From an uncultured Paracoccaceae bacterium (lineage in GTDB: Bacteria > Bacteroidota > Bacteroidia > Flavobacteriales > Flavobacteriaceae), in assembly GCA_943788135.1 (NCBI GenBank), contig CALSPC010000003.1:248001-312000 (forward strand): DNA of 64,000 bases, written 5' to 3'. Under the pieces are notes generated by a model that saw nothing but the letters and a program-made list of their open reading frames with translations, searched no databases and was not told the DNA's origin. Positions within the stretch are counted from its first letter, which is position 1; each line of letters starts with the position of its first letter. This document shows, piece after piece, positions 38,191-44,832 of the stretch. A program made the translations under genes and the position numbers.

Positions 38191-38319
38191 TTATTTTCCG
38201 CGTCCTGTTTTTCGGACAGCGGTAGTTTTACTTGTATTTTTGTTTTTTAGGTTAGTCTTGCCTCCTTTTTTTGTATCTACCTGTTTGACGGTTTTATTAC
38301 CAAAAAATTTACTACTCAT
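38191..38319 (-). CDS. Small basic protein (42 aa), conserved in Flavobacteria
   Basis: A short ORF with ATG at 38319 and TAA at 38193-38191. The product starts MSSKFFGNKTVKQ, is rich in Lys, Thr and Gly, and ends AVRKTGRGK. I recognise this short Lys-rich pattern, ending in VRKxGRGK, from Flavobacteriaceae genomes, where it is uncharacterised. It lies 2 bp upstream of the MATE gene. The basic, disordered composition suggests nucleic-acid or ribosome binding, but that is speculation. Confidence 0.65.
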   Translation of the reverse strand: MSSKFFGNKTVKQVDTKKGGKTNLKNKNTSKTTAVRKTGRGK

Positions 38320-38403
38320 AATACGTTATATTTTAAATCAAAAGTACGGAAAAAGACGTTAGTTCAAATCAAAATCGAACAGAGGATTTGCAGTCCAAAA
38401 AAA

Positions 38404-38429
38404 TTGTTGCTGAGAATTTACTATTTTTA
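38404..38429 (+). promoter_or_regulatory. Likely original promoter of tRNA-Ala(GGC), now upstream of the truncated half
   Basis: TTG (38404-38406) and TATTTTTA (38422-38429) resemble the Bacteroidota promoter, with a slightly short 15-bp spacer. The T-rich -7 box ends 10 bp before the first G of the tRNA half. No similar box precedes the intact tRNA copy at 42381. Confidence 0.45.
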
Positions 38430-38439
38430 CAAAGTTATT

Positions 38440-38482
38440 GGGGATGTAGCTCAGTTGGCTAGAGCGCTTGACTGGCAGTCAA
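38440..38482 (+). repeat. attL: truncated 5' half of tRNA-Ala (direct repeat, left copy)
   Basis: 43 nt identical to the tRNA-Ala gene from its first base through the anticodon and into the 3' side of the anticodon stem. Identity ends at 38482; the next base is A where the tRNA has G. It lacks the T arm and acceptor 3' strand, so cannot make a tRNA. Confidence 0.9.
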
Positions 38483-38516
38483 ATGTTAATAGTACACAAA
38501 TACTTAATTTTTAGAC

Positions 38517-38528
38517 ACTTAAGAACAG
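38517..38528 (+). repeat. Left member of 12-bp subterminal inverted repeat (candidate arm-type site)
   Basis: ACTTAAGAACAG at 38517-38528 is the exact reverse complement of CTGTTCTTAAGT at 42321-42332. The two lie 34 and 48 bp from the repeated tRNA core and would flank it in the circular element, as integrase arm sites do. Confidence 0.6.
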
Positions 38529-38537
38529 ATAATATTA

Positions 38538-39614
38538 ATGTCTGTCAAAAGTGTGTCAAAAATGAGTGTAAAATACCCTAAAATTAAGTCTGATAACAAG
38601 CAACGTTTCTATGTAGTATTTTATAATAATGGTAAACGCTATAGGTTGTTTAATGGTTCAAAAATTAATTCTAATCTCTTTCCTAATTCTTACCCTGTAG
38701 CTAAACGCTATGAGATAGCACAACTCTTAGCTGCTGAGGTGTTTAAATTCATAACAAGTGGCTTAAGTGTTCAAGAGCCTGTAAGAGTACTATGCAAGTC
38801 TGATAAGCAGTATTTAAAGTTAGCTTTAGACAACAAACTAAAAGGAGACTATTCAGACAAATACAAGTCTATGTTGAGGTTTGTTTATGATGGTTTTGTA
38901 TCTCACTTAACTGATGAAAACATCACTTCTAAGGATGTTAAATCTTATCTAAACCACTATGCTTTAGGTGTGTCGTATAATACGATTAAACGTCACTTAA
39001 ATGTGCTTATTAATGAAGCAAGAAACATAGGTATGAATAGCAATCCTATGGAAAGCATAAAAGCAAAGAAAACAAAGGCAAAACTACACAAACCTTACAA
39101 GGATATAAACCTCATCCTTAATGAGATTAAGTTGTTTAGTGATAACTTGTTTCTGTGTTGTTTAATGACCTATGGATGTTTGTTAAGACCACACAGAGAA
39201 ATAAGGGAATTAAAGTGGTCTGACTTTAGTGATGATTTAGGTTATATTCATTTGTCTGGTAATAGAAATAAATCTGGCAAGAACAGAATAGTTCCTGTGC
39301 CTATTTACATAAGAGAATTGCTTGTTAAAGGTCAACCTCAACACAATATATTCACAGACACTACAAGACCTTTAAATGAAGACTATTTTAAGACACTTTG
39401 GGGGCGTTTTAAGAGGGTTTCTAAACTGCTTGAACAAGACCAAACACTCTACTCTTTTAGACACTCAGGAGCTATAGAAATCTTTAAGAGAACAGGCTCT
39501 ATAACCAAGCTACAGAAAGCTATGGGGCACTCCTCTATAAATGTATCTCTGACTTATTTACGTGGTTTAGAAATAGCAGAACTGAAGGAAGAAGATATGC
39601 CAAATATACTATAG
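38538..39614 (+). CDS. Tyrosine recombinase/integrase
   Basis: 358 aa. There is an N-terminal arm-binding part (about 1-80), a SAM-like core-binding domain (about 85-175) and a catalytic domain with R217 (CLLRPHREIRELKW), R308 and H309 (YSFRHSG), H331 (MGHSSINVS) and nucleophile Y340 (LTYLRG). It begins 56 bp inside the left repeat, so it may be read from the old tRNA promoter through the truncated tRNA half. ATG 38562 is an alternative start; the first seven codons contain a 20-bp repeat also found near the right end. It should catalyse integration at, and excision from, tRNA-Ala. Confidence 0.92.
   Translation: MSVKSVSKMSVKYPKIKSDNKQRFYVVFYNNGKRYRLFNGSKINSNLFPNSYPVAKRYEIAQLLAAEVFKFITSGLSVQEPVRVLCKSDKQYLKLALDNKLKGDYSDKYKSMLRFVYDGFVSHLTDENITSKDVKSYLNHYALGVSYNTIKRHLNVLINEARNIGMNSNPMESIKAKKTKAKLHKPYKDINLILNEIKLFSDNLFLCCLMTYGCLLRPHREIRELKWSDFSDDLGYIHLSGNRNKSGKNRIVPVPIYIRELLVKGQPQHNIFTDTTRPLNEDYFKTLWGRFKRVSKLLEQDQTLYSFRHSGAIEIFKRTGSITKLQKAMGHSSINVSLTYLRGLEIAELKEEDMPNIL
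38539..38558 (+). repeat. Left copy of 20-bp direct repeat near both element ends
   Basis: It matches 42283-42302 at 19 of 20 positions (one G/C difference). The sequence contains two TGTCAs and overlaps the first codons of the integrase gene. With the inverted repeat it is a candidate binding site for the integrase or an excisionase. Confidence 0.6.
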
Positions 39615-39779
39615 TATTTAATGTTAAAAACTATTATCCAATGTTTATAAAACACTATTGCTAATCAGCCATATAGACCGTAGTTTTGTTTAATATAATT
39701 AGTAAAATGCAAAACATCTTTTTGTTATTTATATATTAACATAGAACACTATAATTCCATATTGGTCGGTATAGCATTT

Positions 39780-39985
39780 GAACTGCCGAGTACTTTAAGC
39801 ACCTAATAAAAGTTGGACGCTTATTGGTTCAGGTAAATTAAATCTGCGTAAGAACTGCAACTGTTAAACCTTTTTATGTTTCGTTGTACGCCAACAGTTA
39901 TACAGCTTACCCAGTCAATTAGCTAACAAGATATTAGCAACATCACTTAAACATAAAGGAACAGGGGGCGTATCAATTTTTTTTT
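39780..39985 (+). ncRNA. Candidate structured RNA with interleaved (pseudoknot-like) pairings
   Basis: Three complementary pairs are visible. AACTGTT 39859-39865 pairs with AACAGTT 39893-39899. CCTTTTTATGTTT 39869-39881 pairs with AAACATAAAGG 39949-39959, with a 2-nt bulge. GTACGCC 39886-39892 pairs with GGCGTAT 39967-39973, including one G-U. The second and third pairs interleave, as in a pseudoknot, and the first competes with them. Nine T follow at 39977-39985, as at a 3' end. I recognise no known RNA family. The strand is assigned from the T-run. Confidence 0.35.
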
Positions 39986-40044
39986 ATATTTATTTATAAG
40001 TTTTATAAGAATATTATTTAGATATTTTATAGTTGTTTAAGTGC

Positions 40045-40071
40045 GGCGGTTTGAGACCGCCTTATTTATTT
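40045..40071 (+). terminator. GC-rich hairpin followed by T-rich tract
   Basis: GGCGGT (40045-40050), loop TTGAG, ACCGCC (40056-40061), then TTATTTATTT. The stem is short but GC-rich in an AT-rich setting. It may end transcription from the integrase or the non-coding stretch before the 107-codon gene. Confidence 0.5.
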
Positions 40072-40130
40072 GAAAACACAAATTAGTTTATAAATAGTTA
40101 TATACTTATAACACAAAATAACACAGTTAT

Positions 40131-40454
40131 ATGGGTTTTAATTCAACTACAGGAAGTGAAGCAGGTAAGATTAGTAAAAGAGGTAAAACATTAAGTATAG
40201 ACCTTAGAAATGACCTCAAAACACTAATAACACATATTCTAAAAGACATAGATTATAACACTCTTTCAAACACTCAAAAACTAAAGCTATTAGATATTGC
40301 CTTAAAGCATACTTTACCCAAGTTATCTATAGAGAAACATATAAATGAAGATATACCACAGGATATACAAATCACTTTTGTTGATAGTGACGGAAACGAA
40401 AAGGTAAACAGAAAAAGTTTAGACAACTTTAAGTTTAAAGATTTAGCAGGGTAA
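40131..40454 (+). CDS. 107-aa protein, possibly small-terminase-like
   Basis: ATG start at 40131. The N-terminus GFNSTTGSEAGKISKRGKT is basic and Gly/Ser-rich, followed by helical DLRNDLKTLITHILKDIDY and LSNTQKLKLLDIALKHTLPKL, then a polar tail with ITFVDSDGNEK. The G-x-x-S-K-R-G opening with a helical IALKHTLPKL-type segment resembles phage DNA-packaging or small-terminase-like proteins in Bacteroidota prophages, but this is a weak match by eye. It is the only rightward cargo gene of the element apart from the integrase. Confidence 0.5.
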   Translation: MGFNSTTGSEAGKISKRGKTLSIDLRNDLKTLITHILKDIDYNTLSNTQKLKLLDIALKHTLPKLSIEKHINEDIPQDIQITFVDSDGNEKVNRKSLDNFKFKDLAG

Positions 40455-40563
40455 ACAGACAATGGAAGCTACAAAATAGAAGATACTAACTTGCCGTTGC
40501 CTATTAGTAGAGTTTAAGTGTTTGATTATGGATTACAGTTTGTGAAGTTAGGTTAGTAGGGTC

Positions 40564-40988
40564 TTAGTCAATTTTTGTTAACGAAAACATATCACCTTCC
40601 TCATCAGTAATATTGAGAACCCAGCTTTCTCCAGATTTATCTATTGCATAGCTTACAATTACAGTATCCACAGGCTCACCATCAATCATAAAGTCTTATA
40701 GGTCAAAACAGTATCAGTTGCAGTCCAGTTTACACTCCATATACTTGACTAATTCCTGTTATGATAGGAAGTTTCATTCCAAGTGCCACCTCTCGTTTTC
40801 AGCTAATCGCACCCACAAAGAGGAAACAGGGTCTCCATTTGGGGCATCATCTGCATCATATGTATCACCTTCCCAAGTACCAACTAAATCAGAAGGATTA
40901 TTATTAATCGTTATTCATTATCACCATCATCACTGACTACAAGCGAACGATTGTTAAAGCTAAAAATAAGTAGAGTATGTTTTTTCAT
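40564..40988 (-). pseudogene. Decayed lipocalin-like lipoprotein gene with several frameshifts
   Basis: Starting at ATG 40988 the minus strand reads MKKHTLLIFSF, then loses frame before an expected lipobox (ACS-like) and an Asp-rich linker. Successive frames read DLVGTWEGDTYDADDAPNGD, GGTWNETSY, WSVNWTATDTVLTYKTL and finally SGESWVLNITDEEGDMFSL to a stop at 40566-40564. This pattern (lipobox, then LVGTWEG and NITDEEGD) is typical of small Bacteroidota lipocalin-like lipoproteins. At least four frame disruptions show real decay. It lies inside the element. Confidence 0.7.
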
Positions 40989-40999
40989 AATAAATTAGT

Positions 41000-41062
41000 T
41001 TATACTTCAAATGTAGCAAAAAAAATAAATAGACACCACATTAATTTAGATTATACTTCAAA
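41000..41062. repeat. Two copies of TTATACTTCAAA
   Basis: Exact copies lie at 41000-41011 and 41051-41062, 39 bp apart; a third occurs outside the element at 22553-22564. On the minus strand the first extends to TACATTTG, a -7 promoter match about 15 bp before the decayed lipoprotein start. Confidence 0.5.
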
Positions 41063-41142
41063 ATATAATAAATATAAGTCTAACCTACTTAAGAGGATTA
41101 GAAATCGCTGAATTAAAAGAAGAAGATATGCCTATGGTTTAG
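41062..41142 (+). pseudogene. C-terminal stub of a second tyrosine integrase
   Basis: The frame ending at TAG 41140-41142 reads INISLTYLRGLEIAELKEED then MPMV. The intact integrase ends INVSLTYLRGLEIAELKEED then MPNIL. The proteins are nearly identical around the catalytic tyrosine but the codons differ at many third positions, so the stub comes from a related, not recently duplicated, integrase. Nothing upstream matches the rest of the gene. It marks an earlier element at this locus. Confidence 0.8.
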
Positions 41143-41540
41143 TTACAGTCAGAATTTAATCTAAATAAACTATATTCAGGCGTTTCAAAATGTGCTTCAC
41201 CTCCATCACATTCAAAAGCAACAGGAGTTACTAATTCATTGCCAAAATGTAAATCAACAGTCAGAACATTATTTTCAAATGTGTAAGGATTGGTTGTTGG
41301 TATATGATTTCCATCATTAGCTTCATAGGAGTTATATAATGCATTACAATCACCTTCTACACAATAGTAAGTATAACGAACCCCATCTTCATAAAGATAC
41401 ATTGTGTTCCCCGCAGGAACAGTCCCTTCTATAAGCCATTTACCTTCTATGGTGTATGTTGGTAATGGACTGTCTTCAGAACTATCATCACTACTACAAG
41501 CGAAGATTAATAAAGCGGAGAGTATTAAAAGTTTTTTCAT
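41139..41540 (-). CDS. Small lipoprotein of unknown function
   Basis: 133 aa. A lipoprotein signal reads MKKLLILSALLIFACSSDD, with the acylated Cys at about residue 15, then an Asp/Ser/Glu linker and a lipocalin-like domain starting TIEGKWLIEG with several cysteines (CVEGDCNAL, FECDGGE). The length is typical of short Bacteroidota lipoproteins. It lies within the element, with 3-bp overlap of the integrase stub end. The decayed neighbour at 40564-40988 is of the same general type. No function can be assigned. Confidence 0.7.
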   Translation of the reverse strand: MKKLLILSALLIFACSSDDSSEDSPLPTYTIEGKWLIEGTVPAGNTMYLYEDGVRYTYYCVEGDCNALYNSYEANDGNHIPTTNPYTFENNVLTVDLHFGNELVTPVAFECDGGEAHFETPEYSLFRLNSDCN

Positions 41541-42149
41541 TTATTTATTCATTATAATTGGTTGCAGTTCAACTTTTAATTTCTCAAAGTCTTCAGCACT
41601 CATCATTCCCAAATCAAGCAAATCTTTCGCTTCTTTTAGTTTTGCAATAGCTTGTGTTCTGTTTAAAGGGGCGTTAGGATTTACTATTTCGCCAACTCTT
41701 ATTGCAGTAGCAAGGTCAAAAATACAACCAAATTTACCCATACCTATACTTGCCCCATCTTTTCGTTTAAAATCAACAACAATTTTTAATGGTTGTCCCA
41801 TAGAAGGCTTATAGATTTTAATTTTATCTATTACAACTTCAATATTAGAATCACTATCGCTCATATATACGGCAGCCATAGCTCCCATTACAGAGTACTT
41901 TCCTACAAGAACAAACTTAAAATCTAAATTGACGTTAGAATCTGATGGTTTGCCAAGAAATAAATTAGCCCCGACTTTAAAAACTCCAAATTCAGTTTTC
42001 AACTCATTGATTTCAAATGGATTTTTATACTTTTTCCATTCATTCTTGTTTGTGATTGAACTAACATCAAATAATTCTATGGATTTAATTTTTTGAGCAT
42101 TAAGTTGAAATACAGACGTTACAAAAAATAAAAATAAAAGTTTTCTCAT
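41541..42149 (-). CDS. Exported protein with C-terminal SHOCT-like domain
   Basis: 202 aa from ATG 42149; the frame is open 12 codons further to 42185, but MRKLLFLFFVTSVFQLNAQ is a clear signal peptide. The middle is beta-rich without a recognised motif. The C-terminal 30-odd residues (AIAKLKEAKDLLDLGMMSAE, then DFEKLK) match the SHOCT short helical motif found at the ends of many unrelated proteins and thought to aid oligomerisation. It ends at the base next to the lipoprotein start, so the two are co-transcribed. Confidence 0.65.
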   Translation of the reverse strand: MRKLLFLFFVTSVFQLNAQKIKSIELFDVSSITNKNEWKKYKNPFEINELKTEFGVFKVGANLFLGKPSDSNVNLDFKFVLVGKYSVMGAMAAVYMSDSDSNIEVVIDKIKIYKPSMGQPLKIVVDFKRKDGASIGMGKFGCIFDLATAIRVGEIVNPNAPLNRTQAIAKLKEAKDLLDLGMMSAEDFEKLKVELQPIIMNK

Positions 42150-42282
42150 TGGATTGTTTAATTTAAAAATTAAAGTAAAATTCAAATATAAAAAATAATA
42201 TTATAACGTTTAGGACATATTAGCTCAGTAGCTTTGGAACAAAGCGTGTTGAGAAAAGGGCTAAAAGCGAAAAGAACAGAAT

Positions 42283-42302
42283 TGTCTGTCAAAAGTCTGT
42301 CA
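42283..42302 (+). repeat. Right copy of 20-bp direct repeat near both element ends
   Basis: It differs from 38539-38558 at one base. It lies 78 bp before the right tRNA repeat, compared with 56 bp after the left one. Confidence 0.6.
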
Positions 42303-42320
42303 GTTTTTAGTAAATTTGGA

Positions 42321-42332
42321 CTGTTCTTAAGT
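42321..42332 (+). repeat. Right member of 12-bp subterminal inverted repeat
   Basis: CTGTTCTTAAGT, exact reverse complement of 38517-38528; 48 bp before the tRNA core. A candidate arm-type integrase site. Confidence 0.6.
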
Positions 42333-42380
42333 ATTTAAAATTAAGTGAAGCATCAATCTCTAAGAAGATAATCAAATAAA

Positions 42381-42457
42381 GGGGATGTAGCTCAGTTGGC
42401 TAGAGCGCTTGACTGGCAGTCAAGAGGTCGTCGGTTCGAATCCGATCTTCTCCACCA
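42381..42457 (+). tRNA. tRNA-Ala(GGC), completed at the right end of the element
   Basis: A full 77-nt cloverleaf with encoded CCA. The anticodon loop CTGGCAG, between CTTGA and TCAAG, gives anticodon GGC, reading GCC (Ala). The D arm (AGCTCAGTTGGCTAGAGC) and T arm (GGTTCGAATCC) are canonical. Bases 1-43 are within the element's repeated core, and 44-77 are chromosomal. Its promoter must therefore come from element DNA upstream, where no clear TAnnTTTG box is seen. Confidence 0.95.
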
Positions 42458-42488
42458 GTGTCACCGCTACACTATATAAGTTCAATTA

Positions 42489-42517
42489 AAGCCCACCAAC
42501 AGGTGGGTTTCTTTTTT
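42489..42517 (+). terminator. Intrinsic terminator after tRNA-Ala
   Basis: AAGCCCACC (42489-42497), loop AACA, GGTGGGTTT (42502-42510) with one G-T pair, then a C and six T. Confidence 0.8.
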
Positions 42518-42589
42518 AAATTCTTCACAATGATTGCAAATCAAAATTTAAAAATTTATATTTGAGATATTAACTTTAAATCCTAACAA

Positions 42590-43123
42590 ATGAGAAAATT
42601 ATGTATAACTTTTCTGTCAATTGCTTTTTTGGCGAGCTGTGCCAATCAAACCAATAATGAGACTGTACCTTCAATAGAAGACACAGCAGCATTTAATCAA
42701 CATGTTGAAAATTGGAAAACAGCCATAAGTGGCTTTAGCTCGGAAGATCCAGAAAAAGTAATGAGTATTTTTGCGGATTCCTTAAAATGGAATAACCCTG
42801 AGGCTCTTATGAATATTAATAAGACCAAATTAGATCTAACAGCAGCAGTTAATTTTTATATAGGAACCTTTGATGACATCAAGTTTACAGACGATGTCTA
42901 CTATGGAGGGAGTCTTTATTCTTCAGAAAAAACAGAAGCTTCTCCTGACGGGATGAGAGTCTATGGTAATTGGTCTTTTACTGATCCAGTTTCTGCTGCC
43001 AAAGTAGCTTACAAATGGATGGGTGTTGTTCGTTTTAATTCGGACGGAAAAATTTATGAATTTGCAGACTGGTTTGACGTGAGTAGTATCCCTAGCCAAA
43101 TAGATGGCAGTTATAAGCGTTAA
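42590..43123 (+). CDS. Lipoprotein with NTF2/SnoaL-like domain
   Basis: 177 aa. A lipoprotein signal (LSIAFLASCANQ, Cys at about 17) is followed by a SnoaL/NTF2-like alpha+beta domain (AFNQHVENWKTAISGFSSED to KIYEFADWFDVS). Such folds bind or turn over small hydrophobic molecules but many are uncharacterised. It stands between two terminators and is probably monocistronic. The neighbouring gene at 43423 encodes a protein of similar type, suggesting an old duplication. Confidence 0.65.
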   Translation: MRKLCITFLSIAFLASCANQTNNETVPSIEDTAAFNQHVENWKTAISGFSSEDPEKVMSIFADSLKWNNPEALMNINKTKLDLTAAVNFYIGTFDDIKFTDDVYYGGSLYSSEKTEASPDGMRVYGNWSFTDPVSAAKVAYKWMGVVRFNSDGKIYEFADWFDVSSIPSQIDGSYKR

Positions 43124-43154
43124 ATTTAAGATGCGCTGCTAAATCCTGATAATT

Positions 43155-43180
43155 AACCCACTAAACTTAGTGGGTTTTTT
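43155..43180 (+). terminator. Intrinsic terminator after NTF2-like lipoprotein gene
   Basis: AACCCACTAA (43155-43164) and TTAGTGGGTT (43167-43176) form a 10-bp stem, followed by T to 43180. Confidence 0.8.
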
Positions 43181-43422
43181 CTTTTTCTTAAATTTCTAAG
43201 TTGCTAGGTTTATCGCAAGGTTGTGAAGTCAAATAGGGAATACATGGGCACGTTGAAAGTGGTTGGCATCAGCAATCCTCTATAAAATGTAGCGCTGGAG
43301 AGGATTAGATTTGAAATTTTTTCTAAGTATCCTAGCGAAAAGGCTCAAGTAATAAAATCAGTATAGCTTGTGTTTTACAATTAATTTTGATAGATTTGAA
43401 AATACGATATACATACAAATTC

Positions 43423-43959
43423 ATGAAAAATAAAGTTTTAATTTTAGCATTAATTTGCACATTTACGTTTATGTCTTGTTCTGAGACTAAACCCTGTGAA
43501 GCACCTACAAATGGATTTCTGACAGATACAGATTTTCAAGTGAAAATGGGCTCATCTGCTGCTGTAGATATTTTTAACCAATTGGATGCGGCATGGGCAA
43601 AGCGAGATTATGAAACTTTGAAAACATTTATTGCAGATGAAGCATCTCTTAGTTTTGATGATGGGTTTGTTGCCACCACTCCTCAAGAGTTTGTAGATAA
43701 AATCAAAGCTGATGCTGCAGAATCTACAACTGAAGGTGGCAATTCATGGGTTACAAATTATGCTTTTGCACTCACCCTTACGGATGATGGGTCGGAAGAA
43801 ACAACCATAGATTCCGGCGATTGGGTAAATGCTCAATTTACAACCACAAGCACTGATCCAAGTTCCGAAATTGATTCCGAAATATATTATGAATATTACC
43901 ACATTGTTGATGGTAAAGTGACCCAGTGGAATCAGTTTAAGAAAACCATTAAAAAATAA
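43423..43959 (+). CDS. Lipoprotein with NTF2-like domain
   Basis: 178 aa from ATG 43423 (MKNKVLILALICTFTFMSCS, lipobox Cys near residue 19); an upstream in-frame start at 43387 would put 12 charged residues before the signal. The body AAVDIFNQLDAAWAKRDYET to DGKVTQWNQFKK resembles SnoaL/NTF2-like proteins. A 28-bp gap separates it from the next gene, suggesting co-transcription. Function unknown. Confidence 0.65.
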   Translation: MKNKVLILALICTFTFMSCSETKPCEAPTNGFLTDTDFQVKMGSSAAVDIFNQLDAAWAKRDYETLKTFIADEASLSFDDGFVATTPQEFVDKIKADAAESTTEGGNSWVTNYAFALTLTDDGSEETTIDSGDWVNAQFTTTSTDPSSEIDSEIYYEYYHIVDGKVTQWNQFKKTIKK

Positions 43960-43987
43960 AAATTAACCTTAACTAAATACAACTATT

Positions 43988-44776
43988 ATGAAAAAGTTTA
44001 TTACTGCATTATTTTTAACAATCAGCTTTGCTGTAACTGCACAAGTGGTCAACATAACTTATGTGTCTGTAGACAGAGAAAACTCCGAAACGTTTCTAGA
44101 GCTTCATGAAAAATTTACCAACCTTTCAATTTCTGAAGACCGAACAATTACGGGTGGAGGGATGTTTGCACATGCGTTTGCAGGCGATTACACCTTTGCT
44201 ATTTATGATTTTTATGCCAATGAGCAAGATTTAGTAAATGATCCAGCCTTATCAAATGCTGCTATGCAGGCAAATGTAGAAGCGTTAAAATTAGATGATG
44301 CTGCAAAAGAAGCACTTATGGCTGAATTTCAAAGCTACTCTGCGATGTATGCCCATAATCATAGTGATCAAATCAGACAAAGCAACGGACTTGAGGAACT
44401 TAGTTTTGAAGCCGAAGGCTTAGATTGGAGTACTTCAAAAGTTGTTGTTGTTAGCACATACGATACGAAATGGGGAGCTAACAGAGCTTTTTTTGATGGC
44501 ATCAAAAACGGAAGTTTAAAAACATTAAAAGAAAGTGGACATGCAGTGGCAGCTTATGCCAGTCGTCACCTTTATGGTTCAGGAGCAGATTGGCACACTT
44601 ATCAGTTTTACAATTCGTGGTCAGATTTTGCAGCATATGAAGAGGCAAATTTAGGAGGTCCAATGGATGAGGATGCTAAAAAATTCTGGTCATCAATTGA
44701 ATCTCATACCGATGAAATTTTAACCTTTATTGGCGGAATTAACCCTGAAACCAAAGTTTTTAGTTATTCTAAATAA
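43988..44776 (+). CDS. Secreted protein with two dimeric alpha/beta-barrel-like repeats
   Basis: 262 aa with a signal peptide (FITALFLTISFAVTAQ). Two halves each begin with a beta strand (VVNITYVSVDREN; SKVVVVSTYDTK) and contain a similar helix-strand pattern (TFAIYDFYANEQDL; WHTYQFYNSWSDF), like a duplicated ABM/dimeric ferredoxin-like barrel. The function is unknown. It follows the NTF2-like lipoprotein gene and ends in a strong terminator. Confidence 0.6.
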   Translation: MKKFITALFLTISFAVTAQVVNITYVSVDRENSETFLELHEKFTNLSISEDRTITGGGMFAHAFAGDYTFAIYDFYANEQDLVNDPALSNAAMQANVEALKLDDAAKEALMAEFQSYSAMYAHNHSDQIRQSNGLEELSFEAEGLDWSTSKVVVVSTYDTKWGANRAFFDGIKNGSLKTLKESGHAVAAYASRHLYGSGADWHTYQFYNSWSDFAAYEEANLGGPMDEDAKKFWSSIESHTDEILTFIGGINPETKVFSYSK

Positions 44777-44800
44777 GAAGCGCTAAACTTTAAATAGTAA

Positions 44801-44832
44801 AACCTCCTAATGCAAATTAGGAGGTTTTTTTG
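44801..44832 (+). terminator. Intrinsic terminator
   Basis: AACCTCCTAAT (44801-44811), loop GCAA, ATTAGGAGGTT (44816-44826), then T-run. An 11-bp perfect stem. Confidence 0.88.

Larger units (their letters stand above)
39615..40130. other. 516-bp non-coding stretch of the element
   Basis: No ORF of note lies here on either strand. The part 39780-39985 has several long-range inverted repeats and is less AT-biased than its surroundings; see the separate ncRNA entry. A small hairpin with GGCGGT (40045-40050) and ACCGCC (40056-40061) lies before the next gene. Confidence 0.5.
38440..42423 (+). mobile_element. 3.9-kb integrated element in tRNA-Ala(GGC), bounded by 43-bp direct repeats
   Basis: The first 43 nt of the tRNA-Ala gene occur exactly at 38440-38482 and again at 42381-42423. 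Between them lie a tyrosine integrase directly inside the left end, a non-coding stretch, a 107-codon gene, a decayed lipoprotein gene, an integrase stub and two exported-protein genes. The right copy is completed by chromosomal 3' sequence to a full tRNA. This is the structure expected after site-specific integration within the tRNA anticodon arm. The repeat covers the 5' half, whereas most tRNA-targeting elements duplicate the 3' part. Confidence 0.88.

Noticed and set aside
38440-38482. Second tRNA gene
   Set aside because: It stops after base 43 of the tRNA; the T arm and acceptor 3' strand are missing, so it is a recombination remnant.
39615-41138. CRISPR array or transposon ends in the AT-rich part of the element
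   Set aside because: The repeats seen are few, short and irregularly spaced; no regular spacer pattern or transposase was found.
42221-42250. Sequence TTAGCTCAGTAGCT resembling a tRNA D arm, possible third attachment-site remnant
   Set aside because: Only about ten bases match and no cloverleaf can be built; chance is likely in this context.
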